The notes beneath the pieces were generated by a model. The model searched no databases, was not told where the DNA came from, and saw nothing but the letters and a program-made list of their open reading frames with translations. The position numbers and the translations under genes were made by a program. DNA of 20,684 bases, taken from a virus. Positions 13,433 to 20,074 of the stretch are shown one piece after another; position 1 is the stretch's first letter; each line of letters opens with the position of its first letter. The stretch is from positions 1-20,684 of IMG/VR virus record IMGVR_UViG_3300032144_000045, one strand, 5' to 3'.

Positions 13433-13782
13433 ACCGCCCATATCGAAAGCCCAAGTCGTACGCGAACATCACCGACCCGTGGCAACCTTCAAAGAAACCC
13501 TGGAAACCAGGCGACATCGTTGAGCGCGGCTACTTACCTTGCCAAGACTGCGGCCGGCCTCACGATCGAATCGCGGTCAGCGACAACATGGCCCTCTGGC
13601 ACGCCAAGGACGGACACATCTACCGACCGATTCGCCAAGTCGACTACCTGCACGCGATGGTCGGGGTGTTATTGGATCTCTGCAAGCGTCTCCACATCGA
13701 GAAATGCAAAGGCGCCCGCGGTGGCTGCAGCAGCTGCATCGACATCGCAGTAGCCGAACACAACTACAGGGCGCAGCCATGA
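13429..13782 (+). CDS. Early protein with multiple Cys pairs, probable zinc binder, 117 aa
   Basis: I chose the GTG at 13429 because it overlaps the preceding stop and has GGAAG upstream; TTG at 13381 is the alternative. The basic, Pro-rich N terminus (NRPYRKPKSYA...PSKKPWKPG) is followed by YLPCQDCGRPHDR (CxxC) and a later KCKGARGGCSSC group, which could bind one or two zinc ions. No known family. The basic start and metal sites suggest nucleic-acid or protein binding. ATGA overlap with the next gene. Confidence 0.6.
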   Translation: MNRPYRKPKSYANITDPWQPSKKPWKPGDIVERGYLPCQDCGRPHDRIAVSDNMALWHAKDGHIYRPIRQVDYLHAMVGVLLDLCKRLHIEKCKGARGGCSSCIDIAVAEHNYRAQP

Positions 13783-14147
13783 TGCCCATCGAACGCCAGG
13801 TCTGCAGCCTCGAGCTCGCGAAGCGCCTCCGTGATCTGGGCGTGAAGCAGGAAAGTCTATGGTATTGGGTCATCGGACATCCCAAATTAGATGCGTTCCT
13901 CACGCATTATGAAGACTACACAGGACCGAACATCAAAAGCTATTCCGCCTTCACCGTCGCCGAACTCGGCGAGATGCTGCCGGTCGCCCCATTTCACTGT
14001 GAATGTTATGTGTCCAAGGGGCAGAGGAAACGGCTGATTACCGAACGCATTACAAGTGCCTTCCACACAGAGTTCAGTGACACCGAAGCCGACGCCCGCG
14101 CCAAGATGCTCATCTACTTGATCGAGCAAAAGTTGGTGACGCCATGA
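13779..14147 (+). CDS. Conserved phage protein of the 'SLELAKRLRDLGVKQES' type, 122 aa
   Basis: The N-terminal CSLELAKRLRDLGVKQESLW, the middle SYSAFTVAELGEMLP and the C-terminal TEADARAKMLIYLIEQ are highly characteristic of a family seen in many phages and prophages whose function I do not know. Start at 13779 from the ATGA overlap; a second ATG follows directly. Soluble and mostly helical. It ends in an ATGA overlap with the next gene. Confidence 0.75.
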   Translation: MMPIERQVCSLELAKRLRDLGVKQESLWYWVIGHPKLDAFLTHYEDYTGPNIKSYSAFTVAELGEMLPVAPFHCECYVSKGQRKRLITERITSAFHTEFSDTEADARAKMLIYLIEQKLVTP

Positions 14148-14407
14148 GCCCTGAAATAAAGATGTGTTCCCACACTCGATTCCATTTCGACAATGAACTT
14201 CCCAATCCGAACTGTCACTTATGCTTGCAGGAAGGGCTAGACGCCGCCACCGAACTGATACGGGAGCTAAGGGATAATGCAGATAACTTTGCTTGCGCTA
14301 TGGCTCCTAATTTTAGTGATGAGGAAAAGAAGGAACGGTGGGAAAGGCTTAGTAAGGCCATCGAAAAAGCCTCTGCCTATCTCAACGGCAAAGAGGCGAA
14401 GACGTGA
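14144..14407 (+). CDS. Small early protein with Cys pairs and helical tail, 87 aa
   Basis: ATG overlaps the previous stop. Residues 8-28 carry C-x-H...CHLC, a possible zinc site; residues ~30-87 are an amphipathic charged helix (DEEKKERWERLSKAIEKASA). Unknown function. Codon use is slightly more AT-rich than its neighbours at 14250-14360, a possible sign of recent acquisition. Confidence 0.6.
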   Translation: MSPEIKMCSHTRFHFDNELPNPNCHLCLQEGLDAATELIRELRDNADNFACAMAPNFSDEEKKERWERLSKAIEKASAYLNGKEAKT

Positions 14408-14619
14408 CTCCGCGCAACTATTTGAACTGGGGCAAGGGCAAACGCCTGAAGCTGTTCTACGGGCGCGAGGCCACGATCTTGGAGGACGGACAGTACGTCG
14501 CCAACGACAGCGCCGGCCTCTGGGTTTACCAGATTCGCTACACCGACACGGGAGAGGAATCACGTTGGATTCCCTGCGTCGGCGACAAAATAATTGATGA
14601 TAGGGGGAAAAATGAATGA
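14404..14619 (+). CDS. Small early protein, SH3-like pattern, 71 aa
   Basis: GTG start overlaps the preceding stop (GTGA). The sequence alternates short beta strands (RLKLFYGREATILEDGQYVA, LWVYQIRYTD, SRWIPCVGD), compatible with a small SH3-like barrel. No catalytic or metal-binding residues are evident. No family is recognised. Confidence 0.58.
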   Translation: MTPRNYLNWGKGKRLKLFYGREATILEDGQYVANDSAGLWVYQIRYTDTGEESRWIPCVGDKIIDDRGKNE

Positions 14620-15004
14620 CGGATTCTTACACGCAGAACCAGAAGTGACGGGGCCGCGACGAGCTCAATTGCAGACCAAGCCCGGCGAGCCGAGATTCCC
14701 TGAGCGAATTTCCGAACTTGCGGACAAGATCGGCCAAGACAATCCCGCACTCAACCGCGAGCAGTGCGTTGTCGTCGCCGTGGCAGAGATGGTCGAAGAC
14801 GAGATTAAGGCTATTCGTCGAGAAGGCAACCTCGTCCGTGGCGGCCTCACCGAGCGCAAGTGGTTTGCGGGTCTAGCAATGGAAGGGATGCTTGCGCACT
14901 CATGCGATCAGGCGCCAGACCAGCGATACGAGAAGGCCGAAGAGCTCGCTGCGCGTGCCTACAAGATGGCCGACGCCATGCTCAAGGAAGGTGCGAAATG
15001 TTGA
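14612..15004 (+). CDS. Conserved-type phage protein (…TERKWFAGLAMEGML…), 130 aa
   Basis: I chose ATG 14612 (GGGGGA upstream) over an in-frame ATG at 14594. The C-terminal half has LTERKWFAGLAMEGMLAHSC and EELAARAYKMADAML, a pattern recurring in phage proteins annotated only as hypothetical. The N-terminal half has PALNREQCVVVAVAEMVEDE, typical helical material. Soluble. The start overlaps the preceding stop by 8 bases and the stop overlaps the next start by 7. Confidence 0.68.
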   Translation: MNDGFLHAEPEVTGPRRAQLQTKPGEPRFPERISELADKIGQDNPALNREQCVVVAVAEMVEDEIKAIRREGNLVRGGLTERKWFAGLAMEGMLAHSCDQAPDQRYEKAEELAARAYKMADAMLKEGAKC

Positions 15005-15234
15005 ACCGCGACGAGATCAAAGAATTTGGCGAGGCCATGAACAAAACGCTTGCCAATGACCTACGCAACAAACTCATCCTCGCTGGCGCCTCGATTCTTA
15101 TCTGTCATCGCTGCGGCAACGGCTCGAACCCGGCCAAGCCTTGGATCCAACGCCGCCCGCAGCCACCAAAGCAGTGTTGGGCGTGCAACTCGCCCTATTG
15201 GCAAACGCCCCGTCGGGCGAAGAAGGCGGCGTGA
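14998..15234 (+). CDS. Zinc-ribbon microprotein, 78 aa
   Basis: Start ATG 14998 is set by overlap with the previous stop (ATGTTGA). A helical N terminus (LNRDEIKEFGEAMNKTLAND) is followed by ICHRCGNG and CWACNS, two CxxC pairs 24 residues apart, and a very basic end (TPRRAKKAA). This is a zinc ribbon with a nucleic-acid-binding tail. The basic Pro-rich linker (WIQRRPQPPKQ) is not enough to name a family. Confidence 0.66.
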   Translation: MLNRDEIKEFGEAMNKTLANDLRNKLILAGASILICHRCGNGSNPAKPWIQRRPQPPKQCWACNSPYWQTPRRAKKAA

Positions 15235-15238
15235 GGCC

Positions 15239-15541
15239 ATGACCATCAAATCACTAAAGGAAGCGAGGGAAATCATTGTGAACTGGAACAAAATGTTCCC
15301 CGAAGAAGGTCATCGTCATGAAATAGCGAATGGCGCATCCGATGGCCATGAATACTGGCAAGCCAAAGGAGCCCTCGCAGCGATGGAGTTTGAAGAGGTG
15401 AAGGGGTTGGCGTGGGCCATAGAATATTTTTTGAGTGAGAAAAATGCCCCTGTTAAGGACTTAGTTCTAATGAGGGATTCTGTTGAAAAACTAAGTGAAG
15501 CCCTCGCCAAATTCAAGAGCAGTTTAGGAAAGGAGTCTTAA
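15239..15541 (+). CDS. Last gene of the rightward operon, helical, 100 aa
   Basis: ATG at 15239, four bases after the preceding stop; GTGAGG is a weak ribosome binding site. The protein is mostly helical (TIKSLKEAREIIVNWNKMF, LSEALAKFKSSLGKES) and not recognised. The last third uses more AT-rich codons than its neighbours. The stop is 4 bases before the first tRNA-like gene, so the RNA probably forms the 3' part of the same transcript. Confidence 0.6.
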   Translation: MTIKSLKEAREIIVNWNKMFPEEGHRHEIANGASDGHEYWQAKGALAAMEFEEVKGLAWAIEYFLSEKNAPVKDLVLMRDSVEKLSEALAKFKSSLGKES

Positions 15542-15545
15542 GATT

Positions 15546-15627
15546 TGAGGATTAGCTTAGTGGAAAAGCACTGGTGGTACCTGTAAAACAGTATCCAGTT
15601 TCAGAGGTTCGATTCCTCTATCCTCAA
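15546..15627 (+). tRNA. tRNA-like gene with enlarged anticodon arm
   Basis: Acceptor stem TGAGGAT/ATCCTCA (15546-15552, 15620-15626), T8 and A9, D-stem GCTT/AAGC with a GG-containing loop, and T-arm AGAGG-TTCGATT-CCTCT (15603-15619) are all canonical. The anticodon arm is not: CTGG/CCAG (15571-15574, 15595-15598) closes 20 bases instead of about 9. The best fold adds GTAC/GTAT after a two-base bulge, leaving a 10-base loop CTGTAAAACA. That loop contains CTGTAAA, the usual tRNA-Tyr (GUA) loop, plus three extra bases, so the decoded amino acid cannot be assigned. No CCA is encoded. It could be an unusual functional tRNA, a processed RNA, a nuclease decoy or a decayed gene. Confidence 0.6.
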
Positions 15628-15633
15628 TATTTA

Positions 15634-15775
15634 GCTAGTGCGGCGTGGACGGTGACACGCAGTCGCCTATAAGGAGAGACTGAGATTCCAAACGGCCCAG
15701 TTGCCCCAGTGGGGTGACATGCAATGGAAAGCCAAGGCAGGAATCCGATAGCCGGTTCAATTCCGGCCACTAGCA
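15634..15775 (+). ncRNA. Giant tRNA-like RNA with structured variable region
   Basis: Seven bases after the first RNA, GCTAGTG (15634-15640) pairs perfectly with CACTAGC (15768-15774). D-stem GCGT/ACGC (15643-15646, 15657-15660) and T-arm GCCGG-TTCAATT-CCGGC (15751-15767) are tRNA-like. The anticodon position is AGTC/GACT (15661-15664, 15678-15681) enclosing CCT/AGG, with no proper 7-base loop. Between it and the T-arm lie about 69 bases closed by GATTCC/GGAATC (15684-15689, 15740-15745). Inside is CCA-g-TTGC paired with GCAATGG and a small CCC/GGG hairpin. Total length is 142 against ~75-95 for tRNAs. Positions 8-9 are CG and CCA is absent. It may be non-decoding, or a tRNA interrupted by an insertion. 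Confidence 0.55.
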
Positions 15776-15781
15776 ACAGAT

Positions 15782-18007
15782 TTAAAACGGCACCAGTTCT
15801 TCCTGAGCGTCAGCCTTCCGCCACACTCGTCGCTGTGACCCACCGTTCCATTCCTTAGAGCTCTTCCATCCCAGAGTCGTCAGCACCGCGCCAATCCGCC
15901 GCTGCACACCGACGTCGAGTTTGCCTAAATCGATGTGCAGGCAGTCCGTCGCAATGTCGCGAACCATGACCTCGCCCTTGCCCAACAGGTAATCGTAGAT
16001 CGCGCCTTCCCACTCGTCGGCCTGGCGCCGCTCTTTCTGTTCCTTCTCGGTCTCGTCCTTCGGCATCTCGTACCAGGTGTCGCCGCGCTTGAACTTGGCC
16101 ACGGCCTCAGCGAAGAACTGTTCGCGATCGGTCCGAATCATTTCCTTGTTGATATCCCGGCACTTGATCGGCCAGAAGCGCCGGCCGCCCGTCGAGTCCC
16201 TTAAATAGTTCGTCTCGTTCGTGGTTCCGACGAAGATCGACATGCGCGGGTGGTCTTCTGCGACCCGTCCGTAGGGCGCGCGATAGCGATCGGTTCGGCA
16301 GGTTATGACCTGCTTGATGCGCGTGACTTCCGCGCGCGAGAACGAATCGAGCTCCGCGATTTCGATGATCATCTTCCCGTGCAGGACCATGAAAAAGTCC
16401 TTGTTCGTCACCGATTCGTGGGCCTCTGCGTACCAGCTGCGGCCGATGATGTCGAGCGCTGTCGATTTGAACGTGCCCTGGGCCCCCTCGAGGACGACCA
16501 TGTTATCGACCTTGCAGCCCGGCTCATGAATGCGCGCGACCATCGAGATCCAGAAGTTGCGTCCGACAGCCCGGGTGTAGGGCGTGTCCTCGGCGCCGAA
16601 GCAGTCGATGAAAAAAGGTTCGATCCGTTCCTTTCCGTCCCAGGTCAGAGTCGACATCCAGTCGAGCGGCGCATTCTTCGAGTTGCGGTGACCGTAGAGG
16701 ATCACCGCCTTGTAGACGATATCGTCGGACATTTTGTGCAAACCGATCTCGCGCTGCATGAACTCGGCGAGAGCGATCGAGTCCTTGTCGCCCCACTCTC
16801 TGAACGGACCGCCCCAGGTCGTGAAGTATTTGCGGTGGAAGACGTCGTACCAGATGCGGCCGGTCAGATCCTGATGCCTGTCGATCACACGCATGGCGTT
16901 GTCGACGTTGATATAAGGCGTGCCGTTGTTGTTCGAGGCCAGGGCCAGCTGGTCGTATAGGGCATAAAGGCTGGGTGAACTATCTTGGTCGTCGCCCGTA
17001 TTGACCGTGACGTGGACGTTTGCTTGGGCAGCGGCGAGAGTATTGCCACCTCTCTCCACAACCGCGGTGGCCTGGGCAAACACCGATGCGCGAGGCTTTG
17101 CCCAGTCCCTGAAACTCGGCCAAGTCCAGCCATCGGCTACCGCGTCAGCTGCATCCCACCCTTCAGGTTGCCCATTTGTATCGATCAACTTTAATTCGGG
17201 GCAGTGCGGTGAAAGGATGCGACCTATTGCTTTAATCGCTTCGAGCCCGGGTTTGTCCGCATCCGGCCAGATCAGAATCTTGCGCCCGTGCAGCGGCGCC
17301 CAATCCGCCTTGTCCCAGGCCTTCGCCCCGTTCGGCCACGTCACCACCACGTACACATGGCCGGCGATCTTGCGCGCTGCGTCGGCCGCCTTCTCGCCTT
17401 CGACCAAAAGCACCGCTGCATCCGGGCGTTCTGCCAAGAGCTCGAGCCCGTAAAGTGGACGCGGACTTGGGAAGCCCTTCTGAACCCATCGTCCTACGCT
17501 CGCACTCCACGCCCAGGGCGAGAATTCCTTGCCGGTAGGGGTGTCATAGCGGGCCACGTAGAAAATGGGCTTCCCGGCCGAATCTCGGTAGGGCCAGGTG
17601 GCCACAGGCTGACCGTGCCTGACATGGACCATGGGCGGAACAATCACGCCATCGGGCGGTGCGGTTATCTGATGCTCTTTGGGAGGTTGCTTGGCAGGTT
17701 CTTCGGCAGGACTGAGTTGGAAACCAATTTGGGCGGCCAGTTGTTTGGCGGCCGCAGCTTGAGTGATGTTCTGGATCGCAGCGTAGAGGCTGACGAGATC
17801 GCCACCCCGTTCATCGCCGGCGAAGTCCGACCACTTCCCAGTTTCAAAATTTGCTTTACAGGATTCTCCGGGCCCGCCGCGTAGCGATGCGCAGGTCCAT
17901 TCCCGGCCGATGAGTTTTCCACCGGGTAACCATTGCGGAATGAACTCGCGCGAGCGCGCAAGTAGGGCCTCCGACAGTCCCTTAAAATCAAGAAGTTTTT
18001 TTGGCAA
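15782..18007 (-). CDS. Primase-helicase of the VirE/D5 type, 741 aa
   Basis: N-terminal primase-like part with WTCASLRGGPGESCKANF and GKWSDFAGDERGGDL, then a TOPRIM domain with the Glu of VEGEKAAD (~202-209) and the DxD of WPDADKPG (~247-254). The C-terminal half is a VirE-type SF3-like helicase: Walker A GAQGTFKS (~508-515), Walker B IIEIAELD (~547-554), FVGTTNETN and TGGRRFWP. Such proteins lay primers and unwind DNA at the phage fork. I chose the TTG at 18005-18007, with AGGGGGG four bases upstream; a TTG at 18050-18052 would overlap the nuclease gene by 65 bases. It overlaps that gene by 20 bases. All key residues are present. Confidence 0.87.
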   Translation of the reverse strand: MPKKLLDFKGLSEALLARSREFIPQWLPGGKLIGREWTCASLRGGPGESCKANFETGKWSDFAGDERGGDLVSLYAAIQNITQAAAAKQLAAQIGFQLSPAEEPAKQPPKEHQITAPPDGVIVPPMVHVRHGQPVATWPYRDSAGKPIFYVARYDTPTGKEFSPWAWSASVGRWVQKGFPSPRPLYGLELLAERPDAAVLLVEGEKAADAARKIAGHVYVVVTWPNGAKAWDKADWAPLHGRKILIWPDADKPGLEAIKAIGRILSPHCPELKLIDTNGQPEGWDAADAVADGWTWPSFRDWAKPRASVFAQATAVVERGGNTLAAAQANVHVTVNTGDDQDSSPSLYALYDQLALASNNNGTPYINVDNAMRVIDRHQDLTGRIWYDVFHRKYFTTWGGPFREWGDKDSIALAEFMQREIGLHKMSDDIVYKAVILYGHRNSKNAPLDWMSTLTWDGKERIEPFFIDCFGAEDTPYTRAVGRNFWISMVARIHEPGCKVDNMVVLEGAQGTFKSTALDIIGRSWYAEAHESVTNKDFFMVLHGKMIIEIAELDSFSRAEVTRIKQVITCRTDRYRAPYGRVAEDHPRMSIFVGTTNETNYLRDSTGGRRFWPIKCRDINKEMIRTDREQFFAEAVAKFKRGDTWYEMPKDETEKEQKERRQADEWEGAIYDYLLGKGEVMVRDIATDCLHIDLGKLDVGVQRRIGAVLTTLGWKSSKEWNGGSQRRVWRKADAQEELVPF

Positions 18008-18353
18008 TCGCCCCCCTGATGAGCGAAATTGCTTCCTCGGGGGATCGTGCAATCCCTGCTATCCCACCGGCTTCGTCGACGACGTTCAAAAATTGTTGTT
18101 GCTCTACTGTGATTCGACCGGTGGGCGTCTTCACTTCGATCGCTACAAACACTGCGATTTTCCTGCCGACCATCTCGGGTGTTACAAAAACGGTTTGCCA
18201 ACCTACAACATCAGAAGAACCTTTGCAAAGTCCTGACGATAAATATCCGCCGGCCTTTAGCTCATACGTTCCGACTTGATTTCGGAAGACGCGCGCACCC
18301 ATCTTTGCGAGCGCAACCATGACGCGACGAAGTATTGGTGTTTCCGTCGACAC
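17988..18353 (-). CDS. VRR-NUC domain nuclease, 121 aa
   Basis: Stand-alone VRR-NUC protein of the usual phage length. Catalytic pattern: GTYELKAGG...GSSDVVGW supplies the Asp, AIEVKTPTGR supplies the E-x-K, and VEQQQFLNVV the later Gln, as in PD-(D/E)xK enzymes. Known members act as Holliday-junction or structure-specific nucleases in phage replication. GTG start with GGAAG upstream; it starts one base after the stop of the small Cys-rich gene and overlaps the primase-helicase start. Confidence 0.87.
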   Translation of the reverse strand: MSTETPILRRVMVALAKMGARVFRNQVGTYELKAGGYLSSGLCKGSSDVVGWQTVFVTPEMVGRKIAVFVAIEVKTPTGRITVEQQQFLNVVDEAGGIAGIARSPEEAISLIRGAIAKKTS

Positions 18354-18354
18354 G

Positions 18355-18582
18355 TCACTTCCGCGCGAATCGGTACGCGTCCTCGCGCACAGATAGAACT
18401 GCGTCTTTCATCGCATCGATAAACTCTTGCGCCACGATCACACCGCGACTGTAGCCGGGAATGTAGGCGTCGCAGATCCGTTCCTTGATCGACCGCGGCA
18501 CACGTCGCCAGTGGCGCATGCACATAATCTTCGATTTCGAGATCCGTTGATCGCACTCGGGAATGATGCACGCGTTGATCAT
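18355..18582 (-). CDS. Small Cys-rich phage protein (…CMRHWRRVPR… type), 75 aa
   Basis: ATG at 18580-18582 overlaps the stop of the membrane microprotein (ATGA); longer frames run into the helicase gene and are not needed. CIIPECDQRISKSKIMCMRHWRRVPRS matches in outline small phage proteins with 'C..C.......MC.kHWr.vP..l' that are encoded near helicase and nuclease genes. Cys at residues 5, 10 and 21 plus His 24 suggest a zinc site. Function unknown; a replication accessory is likely from context. Confidence 0.7.
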   Translation of the reverse strand: MINACIIPECDQRISKSKIMCMRHWRRVPRSIKERICDAYIPGYSRGVIVAQEFIDAMKDAVLSVREDAYRFARK

Positions 18583-18680
18583 CCCCATAGAAGCCAACCG
18601 AAGAGAAAGCCCATGATTGCACCGGAGAAACCGGCCACCATGAATCCGATGACTACCGCTGAATCGTTCGGGTCGTTCAT
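18579..18680 (-). CDS. 33-aa single-span membrane microprotein
   Basis: ATG at 18678-18680 overlaps the helicase stop by 3 bases (ATGA), and the TGA at 18579-18581 overlaps the next start (ATGA), so it exactly fills the gap between two genes. The peptide begins with a polar MNDPNDSA and continues as an uninterrupted hydrophobic helix of about 24 residues with GxxxG-like spacing (VAGFSGAIMGFLFG). It lacks Cys and ends LLWG. It would be an inner-membrane peptide; effects might include membrane anchoring of replication or lysis/exclusion functions. It is easily missed because of size. Confidence 0.65.
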   Translation of the reverse strand: MNDPNDSAVVIGFMVAGFSGAIMGFLFGWLLWG

Positions 18681-20074
18681 ACGATGCGTCCTTCTGCCAG
18701 CTTCCGTCGCTGGCGTGCCTGAAATACGTGATGAGCCCATGCGTAGGGTTTCTTGTAGCCGCGCTGTTTACCAATTGCGATCAGGTCTTGGAGCGTTTCT
18801 GCCCTGCCTTGTTCGCGGCGTCGCTGCGCCTGGATGACCGCCGGATCGACTTCCACGAGATCGCCATCGACGTGATCCACTTGTCGCGGCTTCGTTTCGA
18901 ACGCCGTCCCGCAGAACTGGCACGTTGTGCGCGCGAAGAACTGCGCCGCGAAGCAGCGTGGACAAATACGCACGCTGGGCCCAGCGTCACCGTTTTGCTT
19001 GTGGCCGGAGTCCCGTCCGAGCAGTGACCAAACTCGATCCTCGTCGGGGAGGCCGTGCTGCTGGCAGTTCCCGGCGTGATCAAGGATGATGGCTTGGGCC
19101 TTCCCCGGAGAAGGCCGCAACGCACGCCCGACTTGCTGTAGGTACAGTCCAAGACTTTGTGTTGGCCGAAGAAGAATTGCCGCCTCAATCGCCGGTAGAT
19201 CAAATCCTTCCCCGAAGAGTTCGACATTGGACAGAACTCGCACATCGCCTCTCTCAAACTTTTTAATTGCTGCATCTCTCTCTGCGACATCGGTCTCACC
19301 GTCCACGTGGGCAGCGGGAATTCCCGCCGCTTGGAATTGGCTGACCACGTGCTTGGAGTGCTCGATCGAGACGCAGAACACAACCGCGCGTTTGCCAGCC
19401 GCGTACTTCACATAATGTTTGATCGCATCGCCGGTGATCGTCGGGCGGTCAACGACGGCCGCGAGTTCAGACTTCACGTAGTCGCCCATCTTGGTGTGGA
19501 CGCCAGAGACATTCACCGACGACGGGGCATAGAGGCGATAGGGTGCGAGGTATCCGTTCTCGATCAGCCACGCCACCGACGGACCGTTGATCATCTCTTG
19601 GAAGAAGTCGCCGAGACCCTTGCCGTCCAGCCTCTCGGGCGTGGCGGTCAGTCCAATATGGAATGCGTCAGGAAGGGACTTATGGATCGCGGCCCAGCTG
19701 CCGGCGGCGATGTGGTGGCACTCGTCCCAGATGATCAGTCTCGGTCTGCGTAGCCTCTGATAGCGACGAGCAAGCGTTTGGATCGAGGCGATCTGGATCG
19801 GTGCCCGGGGTGCCTCGAAGAATCCTGCGGCGACGACCCCAAAGCGAATACCAACGTCGTTGAACGTCCTTATCGACTGCTTCACGAGCTCGCGGCGATG
19901 AACCGTGAACCATGAGGACATCCCCTTTGACGCTGCAGTTCCGAGCATGTGAGCGGTGAGAAGCGTTTTGCCACTGCCGGTCGGCGATTGAATGAGCATT
20001 GAGCGCACGCCGCGCTGCATGAGGTCGCGCGCCTGGTCGATGATCACGGTCTGGTAGGGACGGAGGACGGTCAT
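18677..20074 (-). CDS. SF2 DEAD/H-box helicase with C-terminal zinc ribbon, 465 aa
   Basis: Helicase motifs in order: RPYQ near the start, Walker A QSPTGSGKT (residues 29-37), Walker B DECHH (117-121), TATPERLDG (143-151), then the second RecA domain with FGEGFDLP (288-293) and motif VI QQVGRALRPSPGK (313-325). Residues 371-388 hold CPRC...CQFC, a zinc ribbon. Similar phage helicases (SSL2/UvsW-like) remodel forks and recombination intermediates. The last ~60 residues (LQDLIAIGKQRGYKKPYAWA) are a short domain often found after such ribbons. The start overlaps the methyltransferase stop in TAATG. Confidence 0.9.
   Translation of the reverse strand: MTVLRPYQTVIIDQARDLMQRGVRSMLIQSPTGSGKTLLTAHMLGTAASKGMSSWFTVHRRELVKQSIRTFNDVGIRFGVVAAGFFEAPRAPIQIASIQTLARRYQRLRRPRLIIWDECHHIAAGSWAAIHKSLPDAFHIGLTATPERLDGKGLGDFFQEMINGPSVAWLIENGYLAPYRLYAPSSVNVSGVHTKMGDYVKSELAAVVDRPTITGDAIKHYVKYAAGKRAVVFCVSIEHSKHVVSQFQAAGIPAAHVDGETDVAERDAAIKKFERGDVRVLSNVELFGEGFDLPAIEAAILLRPTQSLGLYLQQVGRALRPSPGKAQAIILDHAGNCQQHGLPDEDRVWSLLGRDSGHKQNGDAGPSVRICPRCFAAQFFARTTCQFCGTAFETKPRQVDHVDGDLVEVDPAVIQAQRRREQGRAETLQDLIAIGKQRGYKKPYAWAHHVFQARQRRKLAEGRIV

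Noticed and set aside
15546-15775. tRNA region as an integration (att) site
   Set aside because: No integrase gene is present and no second copy of a tRNA 3' end is seen in the window; the RNA structures are complete rather than a 3' fragment.
15542-15781. Bidirectional rho-independent terminator between the convergent operons
   Set aside because: No hairpin followed by a T-run was found on either strand; the strong helices are explained by the two tRNA-like RNAs.
16250-16960. 236-codon plus-strand frame in the primase-helicase gene
   Set aside because: Antisense to a gene with clear Walker motifs; charged shadow composition without a domain.
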